A stretch of DNA of 64,000 nucleotides from Oceanobacillus profundus (GCF_003515705.1 NZ_QWEH01000001.1:124001-188000), one strand, 5' to 3'. Shown: positions 18,352 to 27,274, counted from the first letter of the stretch. A program made the numbers and translations. Notes: generated by a model from the letters alone, not told the origin.

Positions 18352-19008
18352 TTACGTGATTAAATTCTGTTTTCGCCTAAGTCCACCGATTATCAGTGTG
18401 AGTATCGTAATCGCGATTAAGAGGAGAAGTTCTGACAGACCATGCAGTTCAAAGAATTGGGTAACACGTTCTTCCTTTAACATCATTTCGCCTGCTGTCC
18501 AGGCTAAGAGTGCGGCACCCAGATAAATGATAATCGGATATTTTTGTATCAGCTTTAGGATAAATTCACTTGCGGTTAGAATTATAGGGATACTGAGGAT
18601 AATACCTGCTATAACAAGAATTAAGTCACTATCGGCAACCGCAGCAACAGCTAGTACATTATCCAAGCTCATAATAACGTCTGCAAAGATTATGATTGTT
18701 ACAGCCTCTCTTAATGATTCACCACTTTTTACATTATCGTTTTCATGCTTGTCTACTAATAATTTGTAGGCCACGATTAAAAGCATAATGCCGCCAATTA
18801 ACTGAATAAAGGGTAATTGCAGTAGGTTGATCATTAGAAAGACAAATAATATACGTAATGCAATTGCACCGAATGTCCCCCATCTAATAGCTCTTTTTTG
18901 TAAATGCTCTGGCAGATTCCTGCTTGCCATCGCAATAACGATCGCATTATCACCGCTCAGTAAAATATTAATGATCAAAATTTTTAACATTGGTTCCAGT
19001 AGCTCCAA
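18352..19008 (-). CDS. TerC family integral membrane protein (YjbE-like)
   Basis: 218 residues with about seven membrane helices. TerC hallmarks are the acidic intramembrane motifs LLSGDNAIVIAMA and MSLDNVLAVAA. Bacillus TerC proteins export Mn or load metal onto exoenzymes. The TTG start has gaggggga 7 bases upstream. No clear yybP-ykoY riboswitch is visible in the leader, which instead holds the 41-bp tandem repeats (19052-19253). Confidence 0.9.
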   Translation of the reverse strand: MELLEPMLKILIINILLSGDNAIVIAMASRNLPEHLQKRAIRWGTFGAIALRILFVFLMINLLQLPFIQLIGGIMLLIVAYKLLVDKHENDNVKSGESLREAVTIIIFADVIMSLDNVLAVAAVADSDLILVIAGIILSIPIILTASEFILKLIQKYPIIIYLGAALLAWTAGEMMLKEERVTQFFELHGLSELLLLIAITILTLIIGGLRRKQNLIT

Positions 19009-19051
19009 ATATGATTCCCCCTCTGCGTCGGCTTGTCCAGAAGCTTAGAAA

Positions 19052-19253
19052 TAGCACGCCATCCCGCGCCGCTAACGCACTAAAATCCAAAATAAGCCAC
19101 CATCCCACGCCGTTAACGCACCAAAGTCCAAAATAAAACACCCTCCAGCACCGTTAACGCACCAAAATCTAAAATAAGCCATCCTCCCGCGCCGCTAAGG
19201 CACCAAAGCTCAAAATAAGCCGCCCACCGCAGCTAATTCATCAAAATCCAAAG
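19052..19253. repeat. Five tandem copies of a 41-bp unit
   Basis: Units at 19052-19092, 19093-19133, 19134-19174, 19175-19215 and 19216-19253 (last one 38 bases). Each begins taa/tag and carries a core like cgttaacgcaccaaa, with the unit boundary in an aaaataag stretch. Copies differ at several positions. 41 is not a multiple of 3, so no periodic peptide is encoded. They occupy the 5' leader of terC; 19254-19480 has no other feature. Confidence 0.85.
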
Positions 19254-19482
19254 AAACTCTCCGACCAGCATGCTCACACCACCTCATCATTATCTTTATG
19301 AGAAAAAAAGCACTTAAAGAACTGTTATTTATAATGCTATTCTAAGAGATACTAGTTGTAAGGCGGACTAGGCTTGTAGACCTGTTTTATTACTTTTCCA
19401 GGGATTAAGTCGCCTTTTTGTAAAAGAAAGCTATTCTATAGATCTTTTTACTGTATAATTAAAATATTCTAAAATAAAGGGT

Positions 19483-21030
19483 GTGGGTGAATTGATGAAG
19501 TCAAAAACCTTTGTAAAAAGATCATTGCTTTTCCTTTTGATTGCTATTGTTGCTATTATTCCATTGGTAAATCAGGACGAGCCTCTGTTTATACAAGCAT
19601 CCGATGAGCGAACAGAAATGGCATTTTCAGGAGATATGTCTATAGCAGAAAAGATGGAAGTAATCCTAGAGAATAACCGTCTTGATGGAGGGATCACGGG
19701 AGTCACGGTAAGGCACGCCGCAACTGGGGAAATCCTATTTGCCGAGAATGGAGATATCCGCCTCCATCCGGCATCCAACATGAAGCTACTTACTGCAGCA
19801 GCGGCATTGGAAACGCTTGGAGCAGATTATCGATTCCGGACCGAAGTGCTAACCGATGGCAGGCAACGGGGAGAAGTTCTACTTGGGAATCTGTATTTGA
19901 AAGGTAAAGGAGACCCGACGCTATTAAAAGCTGATCTTGATCAATTTGCTAAGGATCTAAAAGCACAGGGGATTCGTAATATTAAGGGGAGACTAATTGC
20001 TGATGACACGTGGTATGATGATGTTCGGCTTTCACAAGACCTAAATTGGTCGGATGAACCTTTTTACACGGGCGCACAAGTCTCTGCTTTAACACTTTCC
20101 CCGAATGAAGATTACGATGCGGGTACAGTGATTGTCGAAGTTACTCCTGCCAAGAAAGCGGAAGGGAAGGCACTCGTGAATGTTAGTCCAGAAACAGATT
20201 ATGTAAAGATCGTGAATCGGACAAAGATGGTTCCAGCAGGAGAAACAAAGAAAATTTCGATTGAACGTGAACATGGATCAAATCGAATTATTGTGGAAGG
20301 GGACATGCCTGTAGGTGGAACGTTATCACGTTCATGGGCATCGGTATGGGAGCCGGCGGGGTATGCTTTATCCGTGTTCCGAAAAGCGTTAGAAGAACAA
20401 GGAATCAAATTTGTAGGTAGATCTGAGGAAGCATTCGAATCGGCTCCTGAGCATGCACAGGTTCTCGTCTCCAAGGATTCTATGCCGCTTTCTGAATTGC
20501 TCATTCCATTTATGAAATTAAGTAACAATGGTCATGGTGAAGTTTTAACGAAGGAAATGGGCAAAGTTGTTCATAGTGAGGGCAGCTGGGATAAGGGACT
20601 TGAGGTGATAGAGGATGTTGTAATGGAGCTTGGCGTGAATCAAGATACAATCCTACTCCGTGATGGTTCCGGAATGTCGCATAAAAATCTCATCCCATCC
20701 AATGATTTAACACAGCTTCTGTTCGAGGCACAGAATAAAGACTGGTTCCCGGCATTTCAGCAATCCCTTCCAGTTGCTGGGGTGACGGAAAGGCTCGTTG
20801 GCGGGACATTGCGCAATCGAATGACGACAGAACCTGCGAAAGGAAACGTTACTGCAAAAACTGGCTCAATAACGGGTGTTTCTACCTTATCTGGTTATGT
20901 CACAAGTCTGGACGGTGAGGAACTGATTTTCTCCATCCTTATAAACAACTATTTAGGTTCAAGTGGAAATATACAAGCGATCGAAAATGAGATTGCAACA
21001 ATGCTTGCTGGACATGAATTTCAGGAATAA
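19483..21030 (+). CDS. dacB: D-alanyl-D-alanine carboxypeptidase/endopeptidase, peptidase S13 (DacB/PBP4 type)
   Basis: 515 residues. The N-terminal signal/anchor (about 12-29) sends it outside the membrane. Penicillin-binding motifs are Ser98-x-x-Lys101 (ASNMK), Ser347-Asn-Asn (KLSNNGHGE) and Lys459-Thr-Gly (TAKTGSITG). The large insertion between the first two motifs is typical of S13 class C PBPs. It trims or cleaves peptidoglycan stem peptides. Start: GTG at 19483 or ATG at 19495; the latter has gggtga close upstream. TATAAT at 19454-19459. The gene is single, with a strong terminator. Confidence 0.93.
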   Translation: MGELMKSKTFVKRSLLFLLIAIVAIIPLVNQDEPLFIQASDERTEMAFSGDMSIAEKMEVILENNRLDGGITGVTVRHAATGEILFAENGDIRLHPASNMKLLTAAAALETLGADYRFRTEVLTDGRQRGEVLLGNLYLKGKGDPTLLKADLDQFAKDLKAQGIRNIKGRLIADDTWYDDVRLSQDLNWSDEPFYTGAQVSALTLSPNEDYDAGTVIVEVTPAKKAEGKALVNVSPETDYVKIVNRTKMVPAGETKKISIEREHGSNRIIVEGDMPVGGTLSRSWASVWEPAGYALSVFRKALEEQGIKFVGRSEEAFESAPEHAQVLVSKDSMPLSELLIPFMKLSNNGHGEVLTKEMGKVVHSEGSWDKGLEVIEDVVMELGVNQDTILLRDGSGMSHKNLIPSNDLTQLLFEAQNKDWFPAFQQSLPVAGVTERLVGGTLRNRMTTEPAKGNVTAKTGSITGVSTLSGYVTSLDGEELIFSILINNYLGSSGNIQAIENEIATMLAGHEFQE

Positions 21031-21037
21031 CTTATAA

Positions 21038-21072
21038 AAGGCTGTTCCACTCATCATGAGCGGAACAGCCTT
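21038..21072. terminator. Bidirectional terminator
   Basis: A long stem, aaaggctgttcc with ggaacagcctt, closes a ctcat/atgag inner stem. It lies between the convergent dacB and DUF4188 genes. Confidence 0.85.
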
Positions 21073-21079
21073 CCTACTT

Positions 21080-21577
21080 TTATCCATTAATTGCTTTTAG
21101 ATCTCTGTTCAACCGTTGCTTGGCAGAAAGATGTTCCGGGGTAATCGGAATATGCTTCATGGCCTTGCCAAGTCCATAGACTGGCATGTTTCGGTAAATG
21201 GATTCATAATTCGCTACTTTTACTTCATAGGTTTCATGATAAATCCCGACCGCTTCGTTGTTTCTAACCTTCTTGTTGAAATTTTTCCATGCCTTCAGGT
21301 GTTTTTCTCCTTTTGCATACGCAAGTAAATCTTCAGTTGAACGCCAGTATTGAATCATCACTGTCGTTCGGAGACCGAAGTAGCTTTCCATTGATAAAAA
21401 ACCAAGTTCCTCTTTGTTTGTATAGAGCTCCTTTATCATTCCTGGCATAGCATTAAATACGGGAAGCCACTTTTTTACAGCGAGTCGCTTATTAATTCGC
21501 ATACCGATTAAGAAAACAACAATGGTATCACTATTTTCTGTTGTATAACTACCTTCGTAAATATGTTGAGCCATCAT
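21080..21577 (-). CDS. DUF4188 domain protein
   Basis: 165 residues. FLIGMRINKRLAVKKWLPVF and YWRSTEDLLAYAKG are characteristic of the DUF4188/monooxygenase-like dimeric alpha-beta barrel family, which has no settled function. gggaggtttt precedes the two adjacent ATGs. It starts 11 bases after the stop of the PadR gene, so the two form an operon; PadR neighbours often control detoxification or stress genes. Confidence 0.8.
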   Translation of the reverse strand: MMAQHIYEGSYTTENSDTIVVFLIGMRINKRLAVKKWLPVFNAMPGMIKELYTNKEELGFLSMESYFGLRTTVMIQYWRSTEDLLAYAKGEKHLKAWKNFNKKVRNNEAVGIYHETYEVKVANYESIYRNMPVYGLGKAMKHIPITPEHLSAKQRLNRDLKAING

Positions 21578-21588
21578 AAAACCTCCCT

Positions 21589-22140
21589 CTATGAAATTTT
21601 GTTAATAGTAGATTCACACCAGTCAATTGAAGCACGTGTGATTCGTTTTCCGTAGTCTAAGGTGAACAACCAATACTGTGCATCCTGGTGTCCTTGACTA
21701 GTAGTAGAAATGTTTTCTTCAATACTTTTATAAAGCAGATAACGTTCTTCTAATTGATTCTGGTAATTTTCCAGCAGATGTAATGTATGTTCCTTCAATT
21801 GATGGCGTCCAAAAAATAACTTCAGCAAGACTTCATTTCGTTCCACGGGGACCTCTTCGATTGGCTTTTCCAGCCAATCGGTTAAGACATGTTTCCCTTT
21901 CTCGGTTAGGAAATATTCGTTTCGATCGGGTTTACCCTCCTGTGTAGTGGTTTGAACGGTTGCTAACCCCTCCTCGACAATGATTTTTAATGTCGGATAA
22001 ATCTGTCCATAACTGATTTTCCAGAAATGACGCAGGCTTCGATCAATGAACTGTTTGATGGAATAACCGGATCTACACTCGGTTGTTAGTATGCCAAGAA
22101 TGGTGTACGTTGTGTGATTGTATTTTTTCAATGGATTCAT
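21589..22140 (-). CDS. PadR family transcriptional regulator
   Basis: 183 residues from the ATG at 22140 (MNPLKKYNHTTYTILGIL). A longer frame to 22242 runs back through the promoter region and is unlikely. The N-terminal winged helix has the PadR marks SGYSIKQFIDRSLRHFW and ISYGQIYPTLKIIVEEGL; the C-terminal helical dimerisation arm is of the Vir_act_alpha_C type. A dyad at 22155-22173 overlaps the presumed promoter just upstream, suggesting autorepression together with the DUF4188 gene. Confidence 0.9.
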   Translation of the reverse strand: MNPLKKYNHTTYTILGILTTECRSGYSIKQFIDRSLRHFWKISYGQIYPTLKIIVEEGLATVQTTTQEGKPDRNEYFLTEKGKHVLTDWLEKPIEEVPVERNEVLLKLFFGRHQLKEHTLHLLENYQNQLEERYLLYKSIEENISTTSQGHQDAQYWLFTLDYGKRITRASIDWCESTINKIS

Positions 22141-22154
22141 CCTATCTAAGTGAT

Positions 22155-22173
22155 ATATATCTTTTAGATATAT
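22155..22173. promoter_or_regulatory. Inverted repeat, likely PadR operator
   Basis: atatatc (22155-22161) and gatatat (22167-22173) with a 5-base spacer, 15 bases upstream of the padR start and adjoining a tatgatataata stretch. PadR proteins often bind ATGT/ATAT-type dyads. Confidence 0.5.
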
Positions 22174-22195
22174 GATATAATAAACGGAAGAAAAG

Positions 22196-22226
22196 CACAA
22201 GTTAATTTTCTGAAAATTAACTTGTG
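22196..22226. repeat. 31-bp inverted repeat upstream of the PadR gene
   Basis: Perfect 14-base arms, cacaagttaatttt (22196-22209) and aaaattaacttgtg (22213-22226), around a 3-base loop. It lies beyond the padR promoter. There is no T tract outside the stem, so it is more likely a regulatory site or element end than a terminator. Confidence 0.6.
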
Positions 22227-22375
22227 AAGATGGGCCCCTCATACAATGTGTGCTATCTGCCCGTTTGGATTTAAATGCTGAAGTTTAAATCAAAAGTGCT
22301 GGACTTCGACAATGGTACGACAAGAACTATTTGGACACTGCTACGAAAAATGTGATAGGCAACAAAGTCATAAAA

Positions 22376-22407
22376 AAACCCTTCACTGCGTATGCAATGA
22401 AGGGTTT
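22376..22407 (-). terminator. Terminator of the NCS1 permease gene
   Basis: aaacccttca (22376-22385) pairs with tgaagggttt (22398-22407). On the minus strand the stem runs into a T7 tract. Confidence 0.85.
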
Positions 22408-22413
22408 AATAAG

Positions 22414-23814
22414 TTACGCGATATAATCTTGTCGATCGACATTAGTATTCTCTTGTTTAATGTAGTAGCGCCCTTTTGTAGCAATTGCAATTACTACAGT
22501 AAGGATGGCGGCAAGAATTGCAGCAAAGAATGCAGCAGTGCTTTGCAGGAATGTACCTAAGAATCCTAAGGCAGCAATTGTTCCTAATCCACTAGCAATG
22601 ACTAATGACCACACACCTACTGGATTCCATTTATGCAAGTTCTCTTGTCTTGCCTCGTAATAGCCTGGTCCAATTTTCAAGATGCGCTTCACAACAACGG
22701 CATCTGTAACTAAAATAGCAGCCCAAGTTAAGAGGAATACCCCTTGGAAGGTCATTACTACTTCTAAGTGATTCACAATGCCTACAAGCATTAATATCAT
22801 AGAAGCAACCCCGGTTACAACAACCCAGAAACGGCGACCTGGCGTAAATTTGAAAATGTTTTCAAAGAAATTCGAAAGCGACAAGGATCCACTATATATG
22901 TTCGTAATGTTAATTCGTACTTGTGTAAGAATCGTGAATAAAGCGCCCCAAATTCCGAGTAGCAATACGATATAAACACCTGGGTTAGGTTCACCTAGAC
23001 GAACACCAAACCAGATTCCAAGTCCGCCCATTACTCCAAAACAGAAAATCTGAGGGATAAATCCGATGGCAAATATTCCGAGTTTCATATCTTTAGGTTT
23101 TAAGAAACGTGCATAGTCGGACGCTAGTAATGGAGTTAGTCCCATAATACCGTGTTGCATACCGATACATAGTAATAATGCTGTTCCACCAACTTGAACG
23201 CCCTCAGGCATATAAGACCAGAAGGTTCCTTCGTACAAGGAAGGTGTACGTGTAGCCATTACAATTGCTGCTGCAAGAAAAATAAAGAAGATTGGCAGTG
23301 ACCATTTTTGTAGCTTATCTAATTGCTTGATTCCAAACCAGTTTAAGGGGATAACAATGGAACCAAAGACTACGATTAATACCCACTCTGGGACAGCAGG
23401 CATAAAATAGTGGACTGCAGCGACTAAAATCATGCCTTCTAGCGCGCAGTACATAATAAAATTAGTGGCGTAAATAAATGAGGTCAAAGAGGCGCCAATA
23501 TAGCCAAACCCACCACCTCTGGATAATAAATTCACGTTCATTCCTGATTTAGCAGATAAATAAGCGATAAACGTTCCCAAAATTCCAGCGACAATGATTG
23601 CGTAAATTGCTGATATAATTGCGTTAACTGCACCAAATTGCAGTGCCATGACACTTCCCATTTGGAAGTAGAAGATTGCGGTGGCAATTCCAAATGTAAT
23701 ATTCGTAATACTTAACCATCCCATATTTCTTTTCTCACGAGGTACCCGGTCTAATGAGTAGTCATCACTATTATTATCCTCGACTTTGTGATCTGTAGTG
23801 TTAACAGATCTCAT
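22414..23814 (-). CDS. NCS1 family nucleobase/hydantoin permease (CodB/PurR-permease type)
   Basis: 466 residues from the ATG at 23814, which is 9 bases after aggag; the ATG at 23823 directly abuts that site. Twelve membrane helices; the family motif around NMGWLSITNITFGIATAIF at the N-terminus matches NCS1 transporters of cytosine, purines, allantoin or hydantoins. It stands alone, without catabolic genes nearby, so the substrate cannot be set. A promoter lies at 23901-23929 and a dyad at 23835-23852. Confidence 0.85.
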   Translation of the reverse strand: MRSVNTTDHKVEDNNSDDYSLDRVPREKRNMGWLSITNITFGIATAIFYFQMGSVMALQFGAVNAIISAIYAIIVAGILGTFIAYLSAKSGMNVNLLSRGGGFGYIGASLTSFIYATNFIMYCALEGMILVAAVHYFMPAVPEWVLIVVFGSIVIPLNWFGIKQLDKLQKWSLPIFFIFLAAAIVMATRTPSLYEGTFWSYMPEGVQVGGTALLLCIGMQHGIMGLTPLLASDYARFLKPKDMKLGIFAIGFIPQIFCFGVMGGLGIWFGVRLGEPNPGVYIVLLLGIWGALFTILTQVRINITNIYSGSLSLSNFFENIFKFTPGRRFWVVVTGVASMILMLVGIVNHLEVVMTFQGVFLLTWAAILVTDAVVVKRILKIGPGYYEARQENLHKWNPVGVWSLVIASGLGTIAALGFLGTFLQSTAAFFAAILAAILTVVIAIATKGRYYIKQENTNVDRQDYIA

Positions 23815-23834
23815 ACATATCATCTCCTATCCTT

Positions 23835-23852
23835 TTGTGAATTTATTCACAA
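23835..23852. promoter_or_regulatory. Dyad in the permease leader
   Basis: ttgtgaa (23835-23841) and ttcacaa (23846-23852) with a 4-base spacer, 21 bases upstream of the permease start and downstream of its promoter. Likely operator; the regulator is unknown. Confidence 0.4.
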
Positions 23853-23900
23853 TGTGTATTCGTAGAATGAAGGCCATTTACAAAAAAGCACCTAAATAAA

Positions 23901-23929
23901 ATTATAACATTTTTTGAGTGGAAAAGCAA
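23901..23929 (-). promoter_or_regulatory. Sigma-A type promoter of the NCS1 permease
   Basis: Minus strand TTGCTT, 17 bases, then a perfect TATAAT. No gene is seen in the 23815-24131 gap beyond this promoter and the dyad. Confidence 0.6.
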
Positions 23930-24131
23930 AATTTCCGAACGTATCATGGGTTGGAACAGAAAAATCACATTAAAATACGTTCTTTTATATAAAAAAACTT
24001 GCTTATTCAAAAGGAATGTGTCGATAAACGGAAATTAGTTAAAATGTGCTATATTAGTATATGGGAAAAAGAGACTATTCATAATTATTTTCTGAGTTTA
24101 AATAACTACTAAAGGGGAGCGCTAGACGGAG

Positions 24132-24839
24132 ATGATTCATACAAATTTAAAAGTTATTGTCGTAGTCACTGGGGCAATCTTGCTTCTCATCTTATCTGTT
24201 TTTTACCTGTGGGAAAAAAGGGAGAAGGCTGTAGCGAAAGACGAGGAAATGGATGCTGGCATGGCGGATATATCTTATGGTGAATTAGAAATAAAAGATT
24301 ACCTGCTTCCGCTAGAAAACTCGGAAACGCGTTCAACACCAATTAGCCATGTGATGCTTCATTTTAGTAGTAACGTTACAGAAAAGCCGCACACTCCATA
24401 TCAGGTAGAGGATACCCATAAGATTTTTATAGATTATGGTGTTTCCGCGCATTATGTGATAGATCGGGAAGGAGTAATTTACAAGTTTGTACAAGAGGAT
24501 CGTATTGCTTATCATGCAGGTTCAGGGAGCTTGTCGCGTTTTCCAGCGTATGAAAATAAATTGAATGCCTATTCGATTGGAATTGAGCTGCTGGCTATTG
24601 GAACGAAGGAAGAAATGTCCACCTTTATTACAGAAGATACATACGATGCGCTTGACAATTCTTTTATCGGATATACAGATGCACAATATGAGTCGCTAAA
24701 AAGCTTACTACATACCATTCATGATCGATACCCAGAGGTCAAAAGGGATAGGGAGCATGTTATCGGTCACGATGAATATGCTCCAGATCGAAAAAATGAT
24801 CCTGGTTCACTATTTGATTGGGGTAGAATAGGATATTAG
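24132..24839 (+). CDS. N-acetylmuramoyl-L-alanine amidase (Amidase_2 type), membrane-anchored
   Basis: 235 residues. The N-terminal helix (about 6-27, VIVVVTGAILLLILSVFYLW) anchors or exports it. The Amidase_2 fold spans about 60-230: Zn-ligand His in HVMLHFSS, YHAGSG substrate loop, SIGIELLAIG, second His in HVIGHDEYAPDRKNDPG and the catalytic-loop Asp. It cleaves the amide between MurNAc and L-Ala in peptidoglycan. Weak start context (ggag directly before ATG, aaggggag further up). It shares a terminator with the convergent YxcD gene. Confidence 0.88.
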   Translation: MIHTNLKVIVVVTGAILLLILSVFYLWEKREKAVAKDEEMDAGMADISYGELEIKDYLLPLENSETRSTPISHVMLHFSSNVTEKPHTPYQVEDTHKIFIDYGVSAHYVIDREGVIYKFVQEDRIAYHAGSGSLSRFPAYENKLNAYSIGIELLAIGTKEEMSTFITEDTYDALDNSFIGYTDAQYESLKSLLHTIHDRYPEVKRDREHVIGHDEYAPDRKNDPGSLFDWGRIGY

Positions 24840-24911
24840 GATTTGGATCAGGTTCGGTCAGCAAGTTTAATAATACTACCAAGCTCCGAGGTAAATGTTC
24901 TACCAATCGAA

Positions 24912-24941
24912 AAAGACGATGGATATTACTCCATCGTCTTT
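24912..24941. terminator. Bidirectional terminator
   Basis: aaagacgatgga (24912-24923) pairs with tccatcgtcttt (24930-24941), perfect, serving the amidase (+) and the YxcD gene (-). Confidence 0.85.
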
Positions 24942-24945
24942 CATT

Positions 24946-25233
24946 CTATCGAATTCTTGCAATAATCCCAGCTTCATCATCTAATTCGAGCTTAATGCCA
25001 GCAAATGGGTCCTCATTTAAAAATTCATCAAGCCATAGTCGTAACGCTTCGATAATATTTCCTGTAACCAAAACTTGCTTACGACCGCCGGCGAATGCTT
25101 CAGCAGAGAAGCCAGTATCATCGTCATACATCAGCTCTACTTCCACTTCATCTGGCTCAACTTGCTTTTTGCGAGCGGTATACACACAAATGGCATTAAT
25201 AATATCCTGTTCTGAAAGAATTAGCTTCTCCAT
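24946..25233 (-). CDS. YxcD-like protein (DUF2653)
   Basis: 95-residue acidic cytoplasmic protein (LSEQDIINAICVYTARKKQV, then EVEVELMYDDDTGFSAEAF), which fits the DUF2653/YxcD family of Bacillus. Function unknown. Its start lies inside the 3' end of the preceding gene (13-base overlap), so the two are translationally coupled. Confidence 0.75.
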   Translation of the reverse strand: MEKLILSEQDIINAICVYTARKKQVEPDEVEVELMYDDDTGFSAEAFAGGRKQVLVTGNIIEALRLWLDEFLNEDPFAGIKLELDDEAGIIARIR

Positions 25234-25667
25234 GGATTTGCATCCTCATCCTTTTTCTTCTTCGTGAAGAAGGTGAAAATTTTACGGACAATCGCAAAGA
25301 GAATAACAATTGCTAGAATGTTTACAGCTAGTCCTACTAAAGAACCGAGCATGCCTAAGTTTCCTAATAAACCACCAAATAGCAGCCCAGCAAGACCTCC
25401 TAGCATGAGCCCTTTCATAAGACCGCCTGACATCAATCCACCGCTTTTATTTGTATTCGTGGTTGATTTACTATTGTTGTTCTTATTGTTTTGAAAAAGA
25501 GAGTTATTGTTGTTTGTGTTGCTTTTGTTTGAATTGAAATTGAAGCCTTTCTTTCCAGATTTATAGGATTTTGCTTCAACCGTAATGGTGTGATCTTGAA
25601 AAATAATATTTCCAATTGGTGAAAATAGAAGTGTTGCGGTAATCAAAGCTGTTAAAATCTTCTTCAT
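25221..25667 (-). CDS. Secreted/membrane protein with Asn-rich linker and glycine-rich hydrophobic segment
   Basis: 148 residues from the ATG at 25667, which has aaggag 10 bases upstream; the ORF extension to 25697 contains that site. Signal peptide about 1-32, a low-complexity Asn/Ser/Lys linker (about 40-75), a Gly/Leu/Met segment LMKGLMLGGLAGLLFGGLLG, a further membrane helix VNILAIVILFAIVRKIF and a lysine-rich tail. The layout resembles Tim44-like preproteins of Bacillus lacking the C-terminal domain. Coupled to the YxcD gene. Role unknown. Confidence 0.7.
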   Translation of the reverse strand: MKKILTALITATLLFSPIGNIIFQDHTITVEAKSYKSGKKGFNFNSNKSNTNNNNSLFQNNKNNNSKSTTNTNKSGGLMSGGLMKGLMLGGLAGLLFGGLLGNLGMLGSLVGLAVNILAIVILFAIVRKIFTFFTKKKKDEDANPWRS

Positions 25668-25736
25668 TTCTTTAATCTCCTTCATAAATTGTATCATAGT
25701 CTATTATACTATAATTTATTGTATTGCACGATTTTA

Positions 25737-25769
25737 AAAGGCATCCAGATAAGTTATCTGAACGCCTTT
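25737..25769 (-). terminator. Terminator of cstA
   Basis: aaaggcatccagataa (25737-25752) pairs with ttatctgaacgccttt (25754-25769) with two mismatches. The minus strand then runs ttttaaaa. Confidence 0.65.
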
Positions 25770-25788
25770 ATCAGGTGTAGGCTTCTTC

Positions 25789-27240
25789 CTAAGAAGCTCG
25801 CTTCCAGTCCGAAACATCAATTTCCAGTGGGATATTACTTGCTCTTGCTTTCTTAGCGGCCATAAAGAACAATAGGACAATGATTGCTGCTCCGGTAAAT
25901 CCGCCAGCCCATGAAATGTTCATTGGTAAATTAAATCCTATTGGCTGTGATAAAATATAGGTAATTACCATCACGAGCATGAATGTTCCAGGGATTAATG
26001 CCACAAAGTAGTTTTTCCGTGCTATATATAGATACATCGCTCCTACAAAAAGTGCAATGACGGCTGTTGATTGGTTTGCCCAGTTGAAATATCGCCACAA
26101 TAAGTTAAAGTCAATCTGTGTTAAGACAGCGGAAACGACGAAAAGTGGTACGGCAATCCACATGCGACTTGAAAACTTTTTCTGTGCGATGTTTAAGTAA
26201 TCTGCGATAATCATCCGTGCACTTCGGAATGCAGTATCTCCGGAAGTGATTGGTAGAACAACGACACCAAGTACAGCAAGCGTTCCACCGATTGCACCTA
26301 GAAGAATAGTTGATGACTCACTAACAATTGCTCCGGGGCCACCAGCTGCTAAGATTTCATTCAATCCGTTATAGCCATTGAACATACTCATTGCCGCAGC
26401 AGCCCAAATCATTGCGATGATTCCTTCTGCAATCATCATGCCATAGAAAATTTTACGGCCTTCTTTTTCCCTTTTGGTTGTACGGGAAATAATTGGTGTT
26501 TGTGTCGCATGGAATCCAGACAGCGCACCACAAGAAATAGTGAAAAATAGCAGTGGGAAAATAGCTGCCCCTTCAGGATGGAAATTCTGGAAGGAAAGCT
26601 CTGGAATTGGTGCATTTGTAGCAACTAAACCTATCCCTACACCAAGTGCACTAATTAACAGCAAGGCACCAAAATACGGGTATAAGCGTCCAATTACTTT
26701 ATCTACCGGAAGTAGTGTAGCGATAATATAATAAGCAAAAATAGCTACGATAAAGATCCATAATGCCACACTTCCATCTGTGAGCAGGTGAAGCAAGCTG
26801 GCTGGTGTGGAAACAAATACCGTACCAACTAATAATAAAAGCAGAACAGCAAAGCCATTTACGACATGCTTCATAACCTTTCCAAGAAACTTACTGGCAA
26901 GCTCTGGCAAATGAGCGCCACGATTTCGGATAGAAATCATTCCTGTCAAATAATCATGAACTGCCCCTGCAAAAATACACCCGACAACAATCCAAATAAA
27001 TGCTGCTGGTCCATAAAGTGCACCCATAATTGGACCAAATACGGGGCCTGTCCCAGCGATATTCAGTAGCTGTATGAGTGAATTCTTTGGTGTGCTCATC
27101 GGAATATAGTCCACACCATCACTGTTTACATAGGCAGGTGTTGGACGCTCATCTTTAACACCGAAGAGCTTTTCAATAAATTTCCCATACGTAAAATAAC
27201 CAATAATTAATAGTGCAATACCTGCAAGAAATGTATACAA
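25789..27240 (-). CDS. cstA: CstA family carbon-starvation transporter (probable pyruvate or peptide uptake)
   Basis: 483 residues, about 12 membrane helices, the short CstA form. Family marks are NIAGTGPVFGPIMGALYGP and CIFAGAVHDYLTGMISIRN near the N-terminus, and SGFHATQTPIISRT in the middle. The TTG start has aaaggaggag 8 bases upstream. The lytS-lytT genes lie directly upstream on the same strand; in E. coli BtsSR controls the CstA homologue BtsT, a pyruvate/H+ symporter, so pyruvate is a plausible substrate. A perfect cre site lies in the leader, predicting CcpA repression. Confidence 0.9.
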   Translation of the reverse strand: MYTFLAGIALLIIGYFTYGKFIEKLFGVKDERPTPAYVNSDGVDYIPMSTPKNSLIQLLNIAGTGPVFGPIMGALYGPAAFIWIVVGCIFAGAVHDYLTGMISIRNRGAHLPELASKFLGKVMKHVVNGFAVLLLLLVGTVFVSTPASLLHLLTDGSVALWIFIVAIFAYYIIATLLPVDKVIGRLYPYFGALLLISALGVGIGLVATNAPIPELSFQNFHPEGAAIFPLLFFTISCGALSGFHATQTPIISRTTKREKEGRKIFYGMMIAEGIIAMIWAAAAMSMFNGYNGLNEILAAGGPGAIVSESSTILLGAIGGTLAVLGVVVLPITSGDTAFRSARMIIADYLNIAQKKFSSRMWIAVPLFVVSAVLTQIDFNLLWRYFNWANQSTAVIALFVGAMYLYIARKNYFVALIPGTFMLVMVITYILSQPIGFNLPMNISWAGGFTGAAIIVLLFFMAAKKARASNIPLEIDVSDWKRAS

Positions 27241-27259
27241 CCTGCGTCTCCTCCTTTTA

Positions 27260-27274
27260 TGAATCCGGTTTCAT
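27260..27274 (-). promoter_or_regulatory. cre site (CcpA) in the cstA leader
   Basis: On the minus strand, atgaaaccggattca fits WTGNAANCGNWNNCW at all fixed positions. It lies 20 bases before the TTG start and just downstream of a TATACT -10 box (27278-27283 on +), a position where CcpA acts as a roadblock. Confidence 0.7.

Noticed and set aside
19009-19051. yybP-ykoY Mn riboswitch before terC
   Set aside because: The conserved GGGGAGUAG-type core and paired stems were not found.
19052-19253. Possible CRISPR array
   Set aside because: Units are contiguous and diverged, with no unique spacers and no cas genes.
22141-22242. Longer N-terminus for the PadR protein
   Set aside because: It would translate through the promoter, the operator dyad and the inverted repeat.
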